Counted from the first letter of the stretch, positions 6,213 to 13,662 are shown. The stretch is DNA of 26,499 nt from CALKCV01 sp964619285 (GCA_964619285.1 CAZUCT010000076.1:1-26499); one strand, 5' to 3'. The notes: generated from the letters alone by a model not told the origin. Numbers and translations are program-made.

Positions 6213-8438
6213 TTATGAAAAAGAGAGCTTAATTTTTTCATTAATAGCCAGCGTCTCTTGTACCAAAGACAACCACTCTTTTCGCAACTGCTCTTGTGTT
6301 TCCATCTCTTTAAGTTCCGGCCAAACTTTACTGCGGTTATTGCTTAAAAAAATGTCCCATTCAGCCTCTACCCCTTCTGCCCGTGTAATGTAGTCCGCAA
6401 ATTCTTCTACCATTGATATTCGTCCATTATTAAAGGATATTCCTAAACCTTTTAAAATCTCTTGGCATACTTCAATGGCTGTTTGATGGAGCCTATTAAG
6501 ATCATTAACAACCAAATTCATATTGTCTGGTGCCCTAGTCGGAATCTGGGTTCTAGGAGATATAACCTCAGCAATCTCCTGCCAAACGCGGTATTGAATA
6601 ATTCCTTTATAAGTTACTTCAAAAGAGGCAATAAATTGAAAAGCAAACCTAAGATTCGGAAAATTACCACTTTTGCTCAAAATCTCTAGCATATCAGGGA
6701 AAAACTCTAATTCACTGCCTTTTACAGCATTTTTAATCCCCAGTTGCATTAGAATCTTTGCCACGTCTAATTTCGTCTTATCAATAGCTGCTTTTAGACC
6801 GGTTTCCATTAAGTGAAAATTTTTCAATATTCCCGGGCGCATTTGCTGTTTTGCTTTAAAATAAGCACCATCCATTCCATATTGGTTTACCCAAGTATTA
6901 AAAAGCGTTGGATCGGTAATCTTTAACTCCTTTTGGCATCGGTTAATTGCTGCATCAACCTCGGCTTGAAATTCAGGATTGGCAGTGTCGAATTCTTGTC
7001 GTTTTTCTTCTCTGAATTTTTCCATATTATCGTAAAGTTGTGATATGAATTCGTCTCTCAGTCCTACATACTGAGCATTAATATCGCCATAATTAGCTAT
7101 TGCTTGCTCCAATCCTTGCAGTTTTTCTTTCACTTGCTGTTGACGCTTAGATGATTGTTGGTGCGTTGACGACATATACTGATTGTCTAATCTGACTAGA
7201 TTTTTTTCCAAATATTCAAGTATTTTTGTGAGAACTTCCCTTGCTGATGTTGAATCCTTGCAATTAGACTGAAGACATTCCTTAACGTGAATTCCTTTGG
7301 GCACAATCGTATTTTGAAAATCTTTACACGCTCTCTCATTTTCTCCATCATAATTAAGTAGCATAAAAGACCACTCTTTGAGAGGTAATTTATCTTTCAA
7401 ATCTTCGAGAGGTAATTTATCTTTCAAATCTTCGAGAGGTAATTTATCTTTCAAAGCTAGATTTGCCGCATCATACAAAGCTAGATCTGCCGCATCATAC
7501 AAGTCGACATCTCGTGTTCCCCAGAAATCTCCTGTGGCAGTCGGCTTGCGAATAAACAAAATGAAATCAGTGTCTTCGGCGAGGGCTTTAATCATTCGTT
7601 CTGCATCACCTAGCCGTGTATCCCCAAGACCAGGCAGATCGATTACAGCAATTTTCTCCACTCCTATATTTGGAAACGGGCAAAAAATTTCTACCTTTTC
7701 CACAGCTAAGTGATTAAAAAGGGTTGGTTGGCCCAAATAATTGTACTCTTGAGAAACATACAGCTTAATCTCATCTTTGCTAATTCGCAGGACATATTTT
7801 TCATCTTTTAGTAGCTGGTAATAGTCAGAAAAGTGGCTGTGGTACTCATCTTTTAGATGGTTATAAATAGACTCATCGTTAGCAGAAACTCTTACTGGTA
7901 ACTTAGGTAGTTGTGCTTGACCAAAATCTTCAATGTTTTGAGGGAAGCTGGTAAAGCCTAACTTCTTTAAATAAGGTACAATTACTTCTTCCAGAAAAGA
8001 GCTTTTAGAATGAAAATGAACTATGCCATAACTTTCTTGTGGTGAATGATAAATATTGCTTTGGCTGGTAGTGCAAGGTAGGCCATCGCTGGCAGGAATT
8101 TCTGCATCTGTTAACAAAGTTATTTGCTGTAGAAACGTGCTTTTCCCTTGACGTGCTAAACCCACAACAGCAATGTTAATAGTATCCCGATTAAGGCGTT
8201 TCTCAATCCTTTCCCACAACTCTCGTTCTTGAGTAACAGTATTAAGGATGCCTTTAAAGTTAACATTTTTTAAGGGAGCTGATACGGCGGGAGTCATGCC
8301 GGGTGCATTAAGAATTTCTGGCCTTAACCTCTGAAGCTCCTTAATTTTCCCCTCAAGTTCCTCTAAGTCTTTCTTCTTTGTTGTGGCAGTATTAGCGTTG
8401 GCCTTGCGATTGTTAATGATCTCATTAATTTCAGGCAT
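6213..8438 (-). CDS. Dynamin-like large GTPase, first gene of the cassette
   Basis: Protein of 741 aa. The ATG at 8438 has no clear Shine-Dalgarno site. The N-terminus (about 1-40) is charged and helical, probably coiled coil. GTPase motifs: P-loop GLARQGKS (93-100), G2 Thr within PCTTSQSN (121-128), G3 DLPGLGDTR (267-275). The G4 position is not canonical: the best candidate is LNYDGEN near 361-367. Between G3 and G4 (residues about 312-355) is an unusual insert of 8- and 9-residue tandem repeats. The rest (about 400-741) is helical, with a Gln-rich stretch near 427-440, as in the stalk of dynamin-like proteins; no obvious membrane paddle or transmembrane span is seen. It starts the four-gene cassette, and its partner is probably the small GTPase 207 bp downstream. 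GTPase identity is strong; membrane remodelling or a conflict role is inferred. Confidence 0.87.
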   Translation of the reverse strand: MPEINEIINNRKANANTATTKKKDLEELEGKIKELQRLRPEILNAPGMTPAVSAPLKNVNFKGILNTVTQERELWERIEKRLNRDTINIAVVGLARQGKSTFLQQITLLTDAEIPASDGLPCTTSQSNIYHSPQESYGIVHFHSKSSFLEEVIVPYLKKLGFTSFPQNIEDFGQAQLPKLPVRVSANDESIYNHLKDEYHSHFSDYYQLLKDEKYVLRISKDEIKLYVSQEYNYLGQPTLFNHLAVEKVEIFCPFPNIGVEKIAVIDLPGLGDTRLGDAERMIKALAEDTDFILFIRKPTATGDFWGTRDVDLYDAADLALYDAANLALKDKLPLEDLKDKLPLEDLKDKLPLKEWSFMLLNYDGENERACKDFQNTIVPKGIHVKECLQSNCKDSTSAREVLTKILEYLEKNLVRLDNQYMSSTHQQSSKRQQQVKEKLQGLEQAIANYGDINAQYVGLRDEFISQLYDNMEKFREEKRQEFDTANPEFQAEVDAAINRCQKELKITDPTLFNTWVNQYGMDGAYFKAKQQMRPGILKNFHLMETGLKAAIDKTKLDVAKILMQLGIKNAVKGSELEFFPDMLEILSKSGNFPNLRFAFQFIASFEVTYKGIIQYRVWQEIAEVISPRTQIPTRAPDNMNLVVNDLNRLHQTAIEVCQEILKGLGISFNNGRISMVEEFADYITRAEGVEAEWDIFLSNNRSKVWPELKEMETQEQLRKEWLSLVQETLAINEKIKLSFS
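7381..7500 (-). repeat. Two adjacent in-frame tandem repeats inside the dynamin-like gene
   Basis: On the plus strand a 27-bp unit starting AGAGGTAATTTATC occurs at 7381, 7408 and 7435 (third copy incomplete). It is followed directly by a 24-bp unit starting AAAGCTAGAT at 7453 and 7477, the two copies differing by one base. Both periods are multiples of three, so the frame is kept. The encoded units are LKDKLPLED (three times, last copy altered) and LYDAA(D/N)LA (twice). Near-identity of the copies implies recent slippage or duplication. Confidence 0.93.
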
Positions 8439-8530
8439 AATTTTTAATCTAATAATAGAACAAGTTGCATTTACGCAGATTTTTCAGCATTCACCATGCC
8501 CACCATTGCAATAACTGACAAACTTTAGTA

Positions 8531-8560
8531 ATTATCTATAAATTCCCAGTATTCGTTCAA
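8531..8560 (-). promoter_or_regulatory. Candidate sigma70-type promoter for the GTPase cassette
   Basis: On the minus strand TTGAAC (8555-8560) and GATAAT (8531-8536) are separated by 18 bp. They match 4/6 and 5/6 of the -35 and -10 consensus. The -10 is about 93 nt upstream of the ATG at 8438. This is a by-eye match in AT-rich DNA, so chance occurrence is possible. Confidence 0.35.
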
Positions 8561-8614
8561 GTTAGCAATATTCCGTGGAACTTCCTCTTCTAGCTAATTG
8601 TCTTTTTTCTATTC

Positions 8615-8677
8615 CGGACAGTTTTGAGAAAAACGGCTGAAACCAGCATTCTACCGTTACCAATCAAAAACTGTCCG
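8615..8677. repeat. Inverted repeat with 11-bp arms
   Basis: CGGACAGTTTT (8615-8625) and AAAACTGTCCG (8667-8677) are perfect arms around a 41-nt spacer. The spacer itself contains a GCTG-AAAC-CAGC mini-hairpin. It could be a small non-autonomous element, an operator or a structured RNA. No flanking target duplication was recognised. Confidence 0.6.
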
Positions 8678-8956
8678 AAGTATTGCTAGCCTCTTTTCTT
8701 AGTCCTCTACAATATCTATTAGGATCGAATGGCAAAATTATGCAGAGATATTCTCCAAAAACGCAAAATCTAAAATCTAAATTAACAGTCCACCAGCATC
8801 TCCCAGTTTGGCCCCCCGGCCACCTCTTGACCGACGCACCCCACTGATGTAAAACTGATTAATATCAATCATAAACTCATTTTTAGCTAATTGATCCCTA
8901 ATCAACATCAGGAATTATGTTAGGATTACATCAGGAATTTATGGAGGACTTGAAAA

Positions 8957-9270
8957 ATGGCTCACGTTGACCAAGAATTTTCCCAGGCTGCCCTACAGTG
9001 GGACCTCGATACTCTCTATTCGGACTTGCGTCATACCATTGGTAAACCTCTGACTCCTACCGAAAAGTTACACCTCCGGGGCTTACTCTGTGGTTATAGT
9101 CCCGCTGAAATAGCCCAAATCCTCGAAAAAGACCCCAAGGGCGTTCAAACTGACCTCTGCGCTTCTATTTATAAGTATGTTAAATCTCTGGTGGGAAAAA
9201 CCGAGCAAAAAATCGGTAATTGGAGAAATATTTCTGAATGGTTGAACGATGCGGGATATCGATCTAAACC
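8957..9270 (+). CDS. N-terminal HTH-type domain of a cyanobacterial signalling or conflict protein (cut by assembly gap)
   Basis: The ATG at 8957 has GGAGG at 8943-8947. About 104 residues are visible before the run of Ns. The sequence has the pattern of a domain I know from the N-termini of many large cyanobacterial proteins (NACHT/NB-ARC ATPases, TIR, pentapeptide or TPR receptors, VMAP-type conflict proteins): LTPTEKLHLRGLLCGYSPAE, then VQTDLCASIYKYVK, then NWRNISEWLNDAGY. Residues about 33-75 probably form a helix-turn-helix-like fold. Such domains are usually followed by an ATPase and repeats, so the effector part probably lies in the missing sequence. The in-frame TGA right after the 100 Ns is not informative, because the true gap length is unknown. 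The gene is divergent from the GTPase cassette and could be functionally linked or only a neighbour. Confidence 0.75.
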
Positions 9271-9370
9271 NNNNNNNNNNNNNNNNNNNNNNNNNNNNNN
9301 NNNNNNNNNNNNNNNNNNNNNNNNNNNNNNNNNNNNNNNNNNNNNNNNNNNNNNNNNNNNNNNNNNNNNN
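9271..9370. other. Assembly gap of 100 Ns
   Basis: Exactly 100 Ns, the usual placeholder for a scaffold gap of unknown length. It interrupts the HTH-domain gene. Everything about the 3' part of that gene, and any further genes between it and the Uma2 gene, is hidden. Confidence 0.97.
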
Positions 9371-9385
9371 TGAAAGAGAATTGAT

Positions 9386-9412
9386 GTTGGGTTCCGCTTC
9401 GCTTCACCCAAC
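9386..9412. repeat. GTTGGGT/ACCCAAC hairpin repeat
   Basis: GTTGGGT (9386-9392) and ACCCAAC (9406-9412) flank TCCGCTTCGCTTC, a motif common in cyanobacterial intergenic repeats. A related GTTGGGTTCCG block lies inside the MITE copy at 16130-16222. An 11-bp direct repeat (CTACGATTTTA) follows. Such repeats beside the gap may be why the assembly broke here. Confidence 0.55.
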
Positions 9413-9431
9413 CTACGATTTTACTACGATT

Positions 9432-10001
9432 TTACTCCTCCTCATCAAAAATTGGCGGCCAAAGTTCCGCAATAGATATCTCCCAACCAGGAAATAACTC
9501 GGGAATGCTCAAATTATCATCGCTTGTCAGTTCCACAGGTTCGCCAGTGGGACGATAAACGGTAACAATTTCCTCATCCGGGTCGATTAAAATTCCTACT
9601 CGGGCACCTTGTTCGATGTATTTTTGGATTTTCTTTTTTAAGGGAGGAATACGGTCGCTTTGGGACTTGATTTCTACTACTAAGTCAGGTACCATTTCTG
9701 CAAAGTAACGAACGCTTCGCCGCAAGCGATCGGCCCGCACAAAAGACACATCTGGTGCTGTGAGGCTGCTATCGGATAGGATAAAACCACCCGCAGAGTC
9801 AAATACCCGCCCCAGACGACGCGGATAAACCCAACTACCTAATAATCGAATTAGCTGAACCCCGACCTCGCTTGATATAATATCTGACGGTCCCATAACT
9901 GATATTTTCCCATTTTCTAATTCTAGTTGATAGTCCAAACCGGCTTGATTAATAGCCCCTTGCACTATTTCTAAATCCTTGAGCGTCACTTTGGTTGACA
10001 T
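9432..10001 (-). CDS. Uma2-family (DUF820) PD-(D/E)xK endonuclease-like protein
   Basis: Protein of 189 aa, the normal length for the family. I chose the ATG at 10001 because AGGAG precedes it (AATAGGAGTTCGGAGTTT). The frame continues open to 10187 but overlaps the end of proX and lacks family features there. Motifs: SSEVGVQLIRLLG near 43, GGFILSDSSLTAPDVSFVR (71-89) with D84, PDLVVEIKS (105-113) with E110 and K112, and PGWEISIAELW at the end. D84, E110 and K112 form a restriction-endonuclease-like active site. Uma2 proteins are abundant paralogues in cyanobacterial genomes and their role is not established. It follows proX on the same strand with a 113-bp gap and its own ribosome site. Confidence 0.9.
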   Translation of the reverse strand: MSTKVTLKDLEIVQGAINQAGLDYQLELENGKISVMGPSDIISSEVGVQLIRLLGSWVYPRRLGRVFDSAGGFILSDSSLTAPDVSFVRADRLRRSVRYFAEMVPDLVVEIKSQSDRIPPLKKKIQKYIEQGARVGILIDPDEEIVTVYRPTGEPVELTSDDNLSIPELFPGWEISIAELWPPIFDEEE

Positions 10002-10114
10002 AAACTCCGAACTCCTATTTAGATATAGCTTTGTTAGTATTTTAGCACATCGGGCGGGAGCGATCCGATTTTTGCTCTTAAAATTACCCATTGGATGGAG
10101 GTTCGCCCCGACTA

Positions 10115-11158
10115 CTACTCCGAAACCCCAGCTTTTTTCGCCTCCTCTATCCACCCATCGAACTTCTCCCGATTCTCCTTCACCCACTCTTCGGCGTGGC
10201 GGCGAATATCTTCGGGTTTATCCTCCCCTTCATTAATTAACATACTTTCCTTGTTAACATCTTCATGGGGAATTTGTACCAACTCAAACCAACGTTTGGC
10301 CATAGGATTAGCTGCTAAAAATTCCTTATTGGCAACAACCCGATAAGGATCCGTAACAAACCCTAAATTTTTACCATCAACCGTCGTTTCTTCTTTCCTT
10401 ACTTCTCCCATTTCTGGCGGTAAAGAAGTAAAAGGAACCACCAACCAAATTACATCCCCATCCGGTTTTAAAACCGAACCGATCCAATGGGGCAAAAAAG
10501 CATAATACAAGACCGGTTCTCCCTGTCGGTAACGAGCAATTGTATTTGCCAATAAAGCCGTATATTCTCCTTGGTCGTGTTCCACCGTATCCCGCAATTC
10601 GTAAGCATCTAAATGATGTTCTATTACCAACTCGCACGCCCAACCAGGATTGCAACCGGTTAAATTTGCCTTCCCATCTCCATCGCTATCAAAAAGTTTA
10701 GCAATCTCGGGATTTTTCAATTGTTCGACATTAGTAATTCCGTATTCATCCGCCGTTTTCTTATCAATTTGATAGCCCTGCACCAAATTAGGAATTACCG
10801 AACCAACTCGCGTTAATTTCTCTTCTCCCCCCGCCGCTTCAAAAAACCTGGCGTGCCCCCTTTCGGCGTGAGTGGGGCTATAATCTAAATCGCCGTTAGC
10901 CATTGCAACTAACATCGCCGGATATTCAATTGTTTGAGGTTTTTCAACTCGATAACCCAATTTTTCCAAACCAATATTAACGATTTCCGTTTGGAATTTC
11001 TCTTCTATCCAGCTACTATGAGCCGAACGAACCGGGCTTGCTTCTTCCGGTATGGTAACAATTTCTGTTGTCTTTGTTTCAGAAGTAGAATTGCATCCTA
11101 TTAAACCGATTAATAAAATGCTAAAAACTGTTGTTAGCGTTTGTTTTTTTAGTTTCAT
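10115..11158 (-). CDS. proX: ProX-type glycine betaine/proline ABC substrate-binding lipoprotein
   Basis: Protein of 347 aa that captures a quaternary-ammonium osmolyte outside the membrane. An N-terminal signal ends in the lipobox LIGC, with C22 as the lipidated residue. The body closely follows my memory of E. coli ProX, including LFDSDGDGKANLTGCNPGW (155-173) and YYAFLPHW (218-225). In the ProX aromatic box, W173 and W225 are present, while the first Trp is replaced by Tyr (Y93) and the nearby ligand His is kept (H97). The DSDGDGK loop looks like a Ca-binding loop and is also present in ProX proteins. The ATG has AAGGA upstream. It lies downstream of the ProW-ProX fusion, separated by two terminator-like hairpins, so it may be expressed at a different level. 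The natural substrate (betaine, proline, choline or other) cannot be fixed. Confidence 0.92.
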   Translation of the reverse strand: MKLKKQTLTTVFSILLIGLIGCNSTSETKTTEIVTIPEEASPVRSAHSSWIEEKFQTEIVNIGLEKLGYRVEKPQTIEYPAMLVAMANGDLDYSPTHAERGHARFFEAAGGEEKLTRVGSVIPNLVQGYQIDKKTADEYGITNVEQLKNPEIAKLFDSDGDGKANLTGCNPGWACELVIEHHLDAYELRDTVEHDQGEYTALLANTIARYRQGEPVLYYAFLPHWIGSVLKPDGDVIWLVVPFTSLPPEMGEVRKEETTVDGKNLGFVTDPYRVVANKEFLAANPMAKRWFELVQIPHEDVNKESMLINEGEDKPEDIRRHAEEWVKENREKFDGWIEEAKKAGVSE

Positions 11159-11178
11159 AATCGTTTTATTTTTTCCTT

Positions 11179-11249
11179 AAAAAATCCGTAGAACATGCAT
11201 CTTGCCCGTTCCCAAAAAATCCGTAGAACAGGCAAGATGCCCGTTCTAC
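11179..11249 (-). terminator. Two tandem hairpin-plus-T-run modules between the proW-X fusion and proX
   Basis: A 27-nt imperfect palindrome (11223-11249, stem GTAGAAC..GTTCTAC plus GGCA..TGCC with one mismatch) overlaps the stop codon of the upstream gene. On the minus strand it is followed by GGATTTTTT. A second, weaker copy lies 35 bp further on, and it too ends in GGATTTTTT. The AAAAAATCCGTAGAACA core is at 11179 and 11214. This has the form of Rho-independent terminators or attenuators, built from an interspersed repeat of the GTAGAACGGGCATCTTGCC kind. Confidence 0.6.
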
Positions 11250-13195
11250 ATTTCCCGCCTCGCTGCCGCCAACCAACTCTCAAATAAATCTCGATGTTCG
11301 TCCACCCAATTGACAGCGTGGCGGCGAATATCTTCCATTTTATCTTCCCCCATAATCGCCAACTTTTGTTCCGCATTAATATCCTCAATGGGAACTCGAA
11401 CTAATTCAAAAAAACGCTTCGCCACCGGATTAGCTTCCGCAAATTGTCGAGAAGCGACAACGCGGATGGTATCCTTGGGAAAACCCAGATTTTTTCCCTC
11501 AAAATCGGTACTTTCTCCTGGAACTTCCAACCAAACCGCATCCTTACCAACTTCTAATACCGAAGCCAGCCAGTGGGGCAGCCAAGTATAATACAGAATC
11601 GGCTCCCCTTGCCGATAGCGTTTAATGGCGTCTGCTATTAAAGCGGAGTAACTACCTCGTTCGATTTCCACCGTATCGCCCAAACCGTAAATATTTATAT
11701 GATGCTCGATCGCATCTTGACAAGTCCACCCCGCATTACAACCGATTAAATTCGCCTTACCGTCGCCGTCGGTATCGAAGATTTTCGCAATTTCTGGGTC
11801 TTTGAGTTGTTCCATATTGTTAATATCGTACTCCCTAGCAGTCTTTAAATCGATTTGATACCCTTGCAAAATATCCCTTACCAAACTCCCCACCTTCTCT
11901 AATTTTGCTTCACCCCCGCTATTTTCAAATAAAGGCAGACCTTGTATTTCCCAGGCAGGAACAAAAAAATCCGCATCCCCATTACTCGCGGCAAAAAAGT
12001 TGCTAAAAGTCTCCATTTGTTTCGTTGTTTCTACTTGGTAGCCTAGCTTTTTCAAACCTAAATTGACGATAGTTGAAAGAAAGATAGAATCTTCCGTTGG
12101 TAACGTCACCGGGCGCACCGTTTCGCCCCTGACTGGTTTCATCGCCTCCGCTGACAGTGGAGGTTGATGTTGGTAAACCATAACTCCCATCCCCAAAACC
12201 AGCAGTAAAGAAGCGATCGCCCCCCCTCTCTTCGGCGAAAACCAAGAATAAATCCCGCCGATGGGGCCTCGCTGTTTCCAGGAAACCTTACCGCTAGCTT
12301 TAGCCACAGCTTGAGTAATGCGATCCAACATCACCGCGATCGACACGATACCCAACCCGCCGACAGTTGCCAAACCGACATCCAAGCGCCCCACTCCTTG
12401 CAATACCATCAATCCCAAACCCGGCACCGCTATCATCGCCGCAATTACCGACATTCCCAGAGCAAACAAAATCGTCTGATTTAACCCCGCGAGGATGGCG
12501 GGCATTGCCAGGGGCAGTTGCACTTCCCACAATAATTGTAACGGAGTCGAACCAAAAGCCAACCCCGCCTCTACTACTTCTGGGGACACTTGCCGCAGAC
12601 CGAGATTTGTCAAGCGAATTAAAGGAGGGGTAGCATAGATAATAGTAGCGATCGCTCCTGGAACCTCGCCGATACCGAACAACATGACTGCGGGAACTAA
12701 ATAGACAAAAGTCGGCATAGTTTGCATGATATCCAGCAGAGGATTGATGAATCCCAAGAGGCGATCGCTCTTAGCACAAGCAATCCCCAGAGGAATGCCG
12801 ACAATAACGCTAAACGTTACCGCTGTCAGCACCAGAGACAGAGAAACCATCGCTTGTTCCCACGCCCCCACCAAACCGATAGCGCTCATGGCAAGGATGC
12901 TATAAACCGCGATACTTCTACCCGCCAGTTGCCAGGCGATTAAACCGATAATTATTAGGAGGATGGAGGGAGGAATGGAAAGCATTATTTGTCCGATACC
13001 TTCTAACAACCAGCCTACCGGTTGTCTAATTGCTTGGAAGAAAGGACGAAAGTTATCGACGACGAAGTTAATCCCCGTGGTAATCCAATCGTCGAGGGGG
13101 ATAGTATAAAAGTCAAAGGGGTTTAAAATTATCTCTTTGATGCTTGCCGGGTTATCGGCAGCGAGGAGATGGAATGAAAATATAGTATTTAACAC
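11246..13195 (-). CDS. ProW-ProX fusion: ABC permease with C-terminal substrate-binding domain
   Basis: Protein of 649 aa for osmolyte uptake at the inner membrane. The start is GTG at 13195, supported by AGGAG about 10 nt upstream; no ATG is better placed. Residues 1-340 are a ProW/OpuAB-like permease with several membrane spans and the ATPase-docking EAA loop EAGLAFGSTPLQLLW (209-223). A final span (about 326-341) leads to a ProX-like binding domain (355-649) with DTDGDGKANLIGCNAGW (474-490) and YYTWLPHW (535-542). Of the ProX ligand residues, W490 and W542 are kept, but the first Trp is Phe (F411) and the His position is Trp (W415). Permease-binding-protein fusions are known in this OpuA/choline class. 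The cognate ATPase (proV/opuAA) is not next to it in the window. The 24-bp repeat array lies just upstream. Confidence 0.92.
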   Translation of the reverse strand: MLNTIFSFHLLAADNPASIKEIILNPFDFYTIPLDDWITTGINFVVDNFRPFFQAIRQPVGWLLEGIGQIMLSIPPSILLIIIGLIAWQLAGRSIAVYSILAMSAIGLVGAWEQAMVSLSLVLTAVTFSVIVGIPLGIACAKSDRLLGFINPLLDIMQTMPTFVYLVPAVMLFGIGEVPGAIATIIYATPPLIRLTNLGLRQVSPEVVEAGLAFGSTPLQLLWEVQLPLAMPAILAGLNQTILFALGMSVIAAMIAVPGLGLMVLQGVGRLDVGLATVGGLGIVSIAVMLDRITQAVAKASGKVSWKQRGPIGGIYSWFSPKRGGAIASLLLVLGMGVMVYQHQPPLSAEAMKPVRGETVRPVTLPTEDSIFLSTIVNLGLKKLGYQVETTKQMETFSNFFAASNGDADFFVPAWEIQGLPLFENSGGEAKLEKVGSLVRDILQGYQIDLKTAREYDINNMEQLKDPEIAKIFDTDGDGKANLIGCNAGWTCQDAIEHHINIYGLGDTVEIERGSYSALIADAIKRYRQGEPILYYTWLPHWLASVLEVGKDAVWLEVPGESTDFEGKNLGFPKDTIRVVASRQFAEANPVAKRFFELVRVPIEDINAEQKLAIMGEDKMEDIRRHAVNWVDEHRDLFESWLAAARREM

Positions 13196-13239
13196 TTTTG
13201 GTTTACTCCTAAGTAGTTTTATTAGGTGCCCGTGTCTTC

Positions 13240-13343
13240 AGAAACCCGGTTTTTTCAAAAAACCGGGTTTCTTTAGTTTCAAAAAACCGGGTTTCTTTAG
13301 TTTCAAAAAACCGGGTTTCTTTAGTTTAAAAAACCGGGTTTCT
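13240..13343. repeat. Array of four AAAAAACCGGGTTTCT repeats, period 24 bp
   Basis: AGAAACCCGGTTTTTT at 13240 is followed by AAAAAACCGGGTTTCT copies starting at 13257, 13281, 13305 and 13328. They are joined by TTAGTTTC, giving periods of 24, 24 and 23 bp. The first two halves form a palindrome. The unit belongs to the same family as the palindromes at 16323-16355 and 24484-24516. The array lies within about 150 bp upstream of the GTG of the proW-X fusion and could influence its promoter. Confidence 0.92.
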
Positions 13344-13359
13344 CAACTGACTCTGGAAC

Positions 13360-13662
13360 TTAAAAATAACTGCAGATAAACTCCCCCGCGCCACGGTCAA
13401 TAAAAGGAACTGTCGAACCATCTTTTTTAATTTTAATTTGCCGACGACAATTATAAATTTCTTGAGGTTTAACTACGTCGTTAATGCGAACCGTTACTCG
13501 ATATTCCCAATAATTTTTAGCGCTGCGTTTTATTTCCACGATACAAATTTTCTTGCCATCGATATTGCGGCAAAATTGCGCAGCATTAGCGGGTAATGCT
13601 AAGGTTAAATAGAAAGTAATTAATATTAGAAAAATCAGAGATTTTAAAGTTTTGATTTTCAT
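13360..13662 (-). CDS. Small secreted protein with four cysteines, unknown function
   Basis: Protein of 100 aa starting at the ATG at 13662. Residues 1-27 form a clear Sec signal peptide (basic MKIKTLK, hydrophobic core, cleavage after PANA). The mature part of about 73 residues has four cysteines (C31, C40, one in NCRRQ near 72, one in ICSYF near 97), enough for two disulfides. It contains several basic residues. I do not recognise the family; many cyanobacteria carry small periplasmic proteins of this kind. The ribosome site is weak (GGAT). No operon partner is evident: the next gene on the strand is 115 bp upstream, beyond a hairpin. Confidence 0.7.
   Translation of the reverse strand: MKIKTLKSLIFLILITFYLTLALPANAAQFCRNIDGKKICIVEIKRSAKNYWEYRVTVRINDVVKPQEIYNCRRQIKIKKDGSTVPFIDRGAGEFICSYF

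Larger units (their letters stand above)
8439..8956. other. Divergent intergenic region between the GTPase cassette and the HTH gene
   Basis: No gene of 518 bp is visible here. It must hold the promoters of both the minus-strand cassette and the plus-strand HTH gene. Contents seen: a candidate cassette promoter (8531-8560), an inverted repeat (8615-8677), a short AAATCTAAAATCTAAA repeat near 8765 and a GC-rich patch near 8805-8825. Two CATCAGGAATT direct repeats, near 8905 and 8930, lie just before the HTH gene start. Confidence 0.6.

Noticed and set aside
9249..9497. Frames running across the N gap
   Set aside because: They join unrelated sequence through 100 Ns of arbitrary length; the reading frame across the gap has no meaning.
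10002..10187. Upstream extension of the Uma2 frame
   Set aside because: It overlaps the end of proX, lacks Uma2 features, and the internal ATG at 10001 has a good AGGAG site and gives the normal family length.
13240..13343. Possible CRISPR array (24-bp periodic repeats)
   Set aside because: The spacing between copies is only about 8 bp of constant sequence, so there are no unique spacers and no cas genes nearby.
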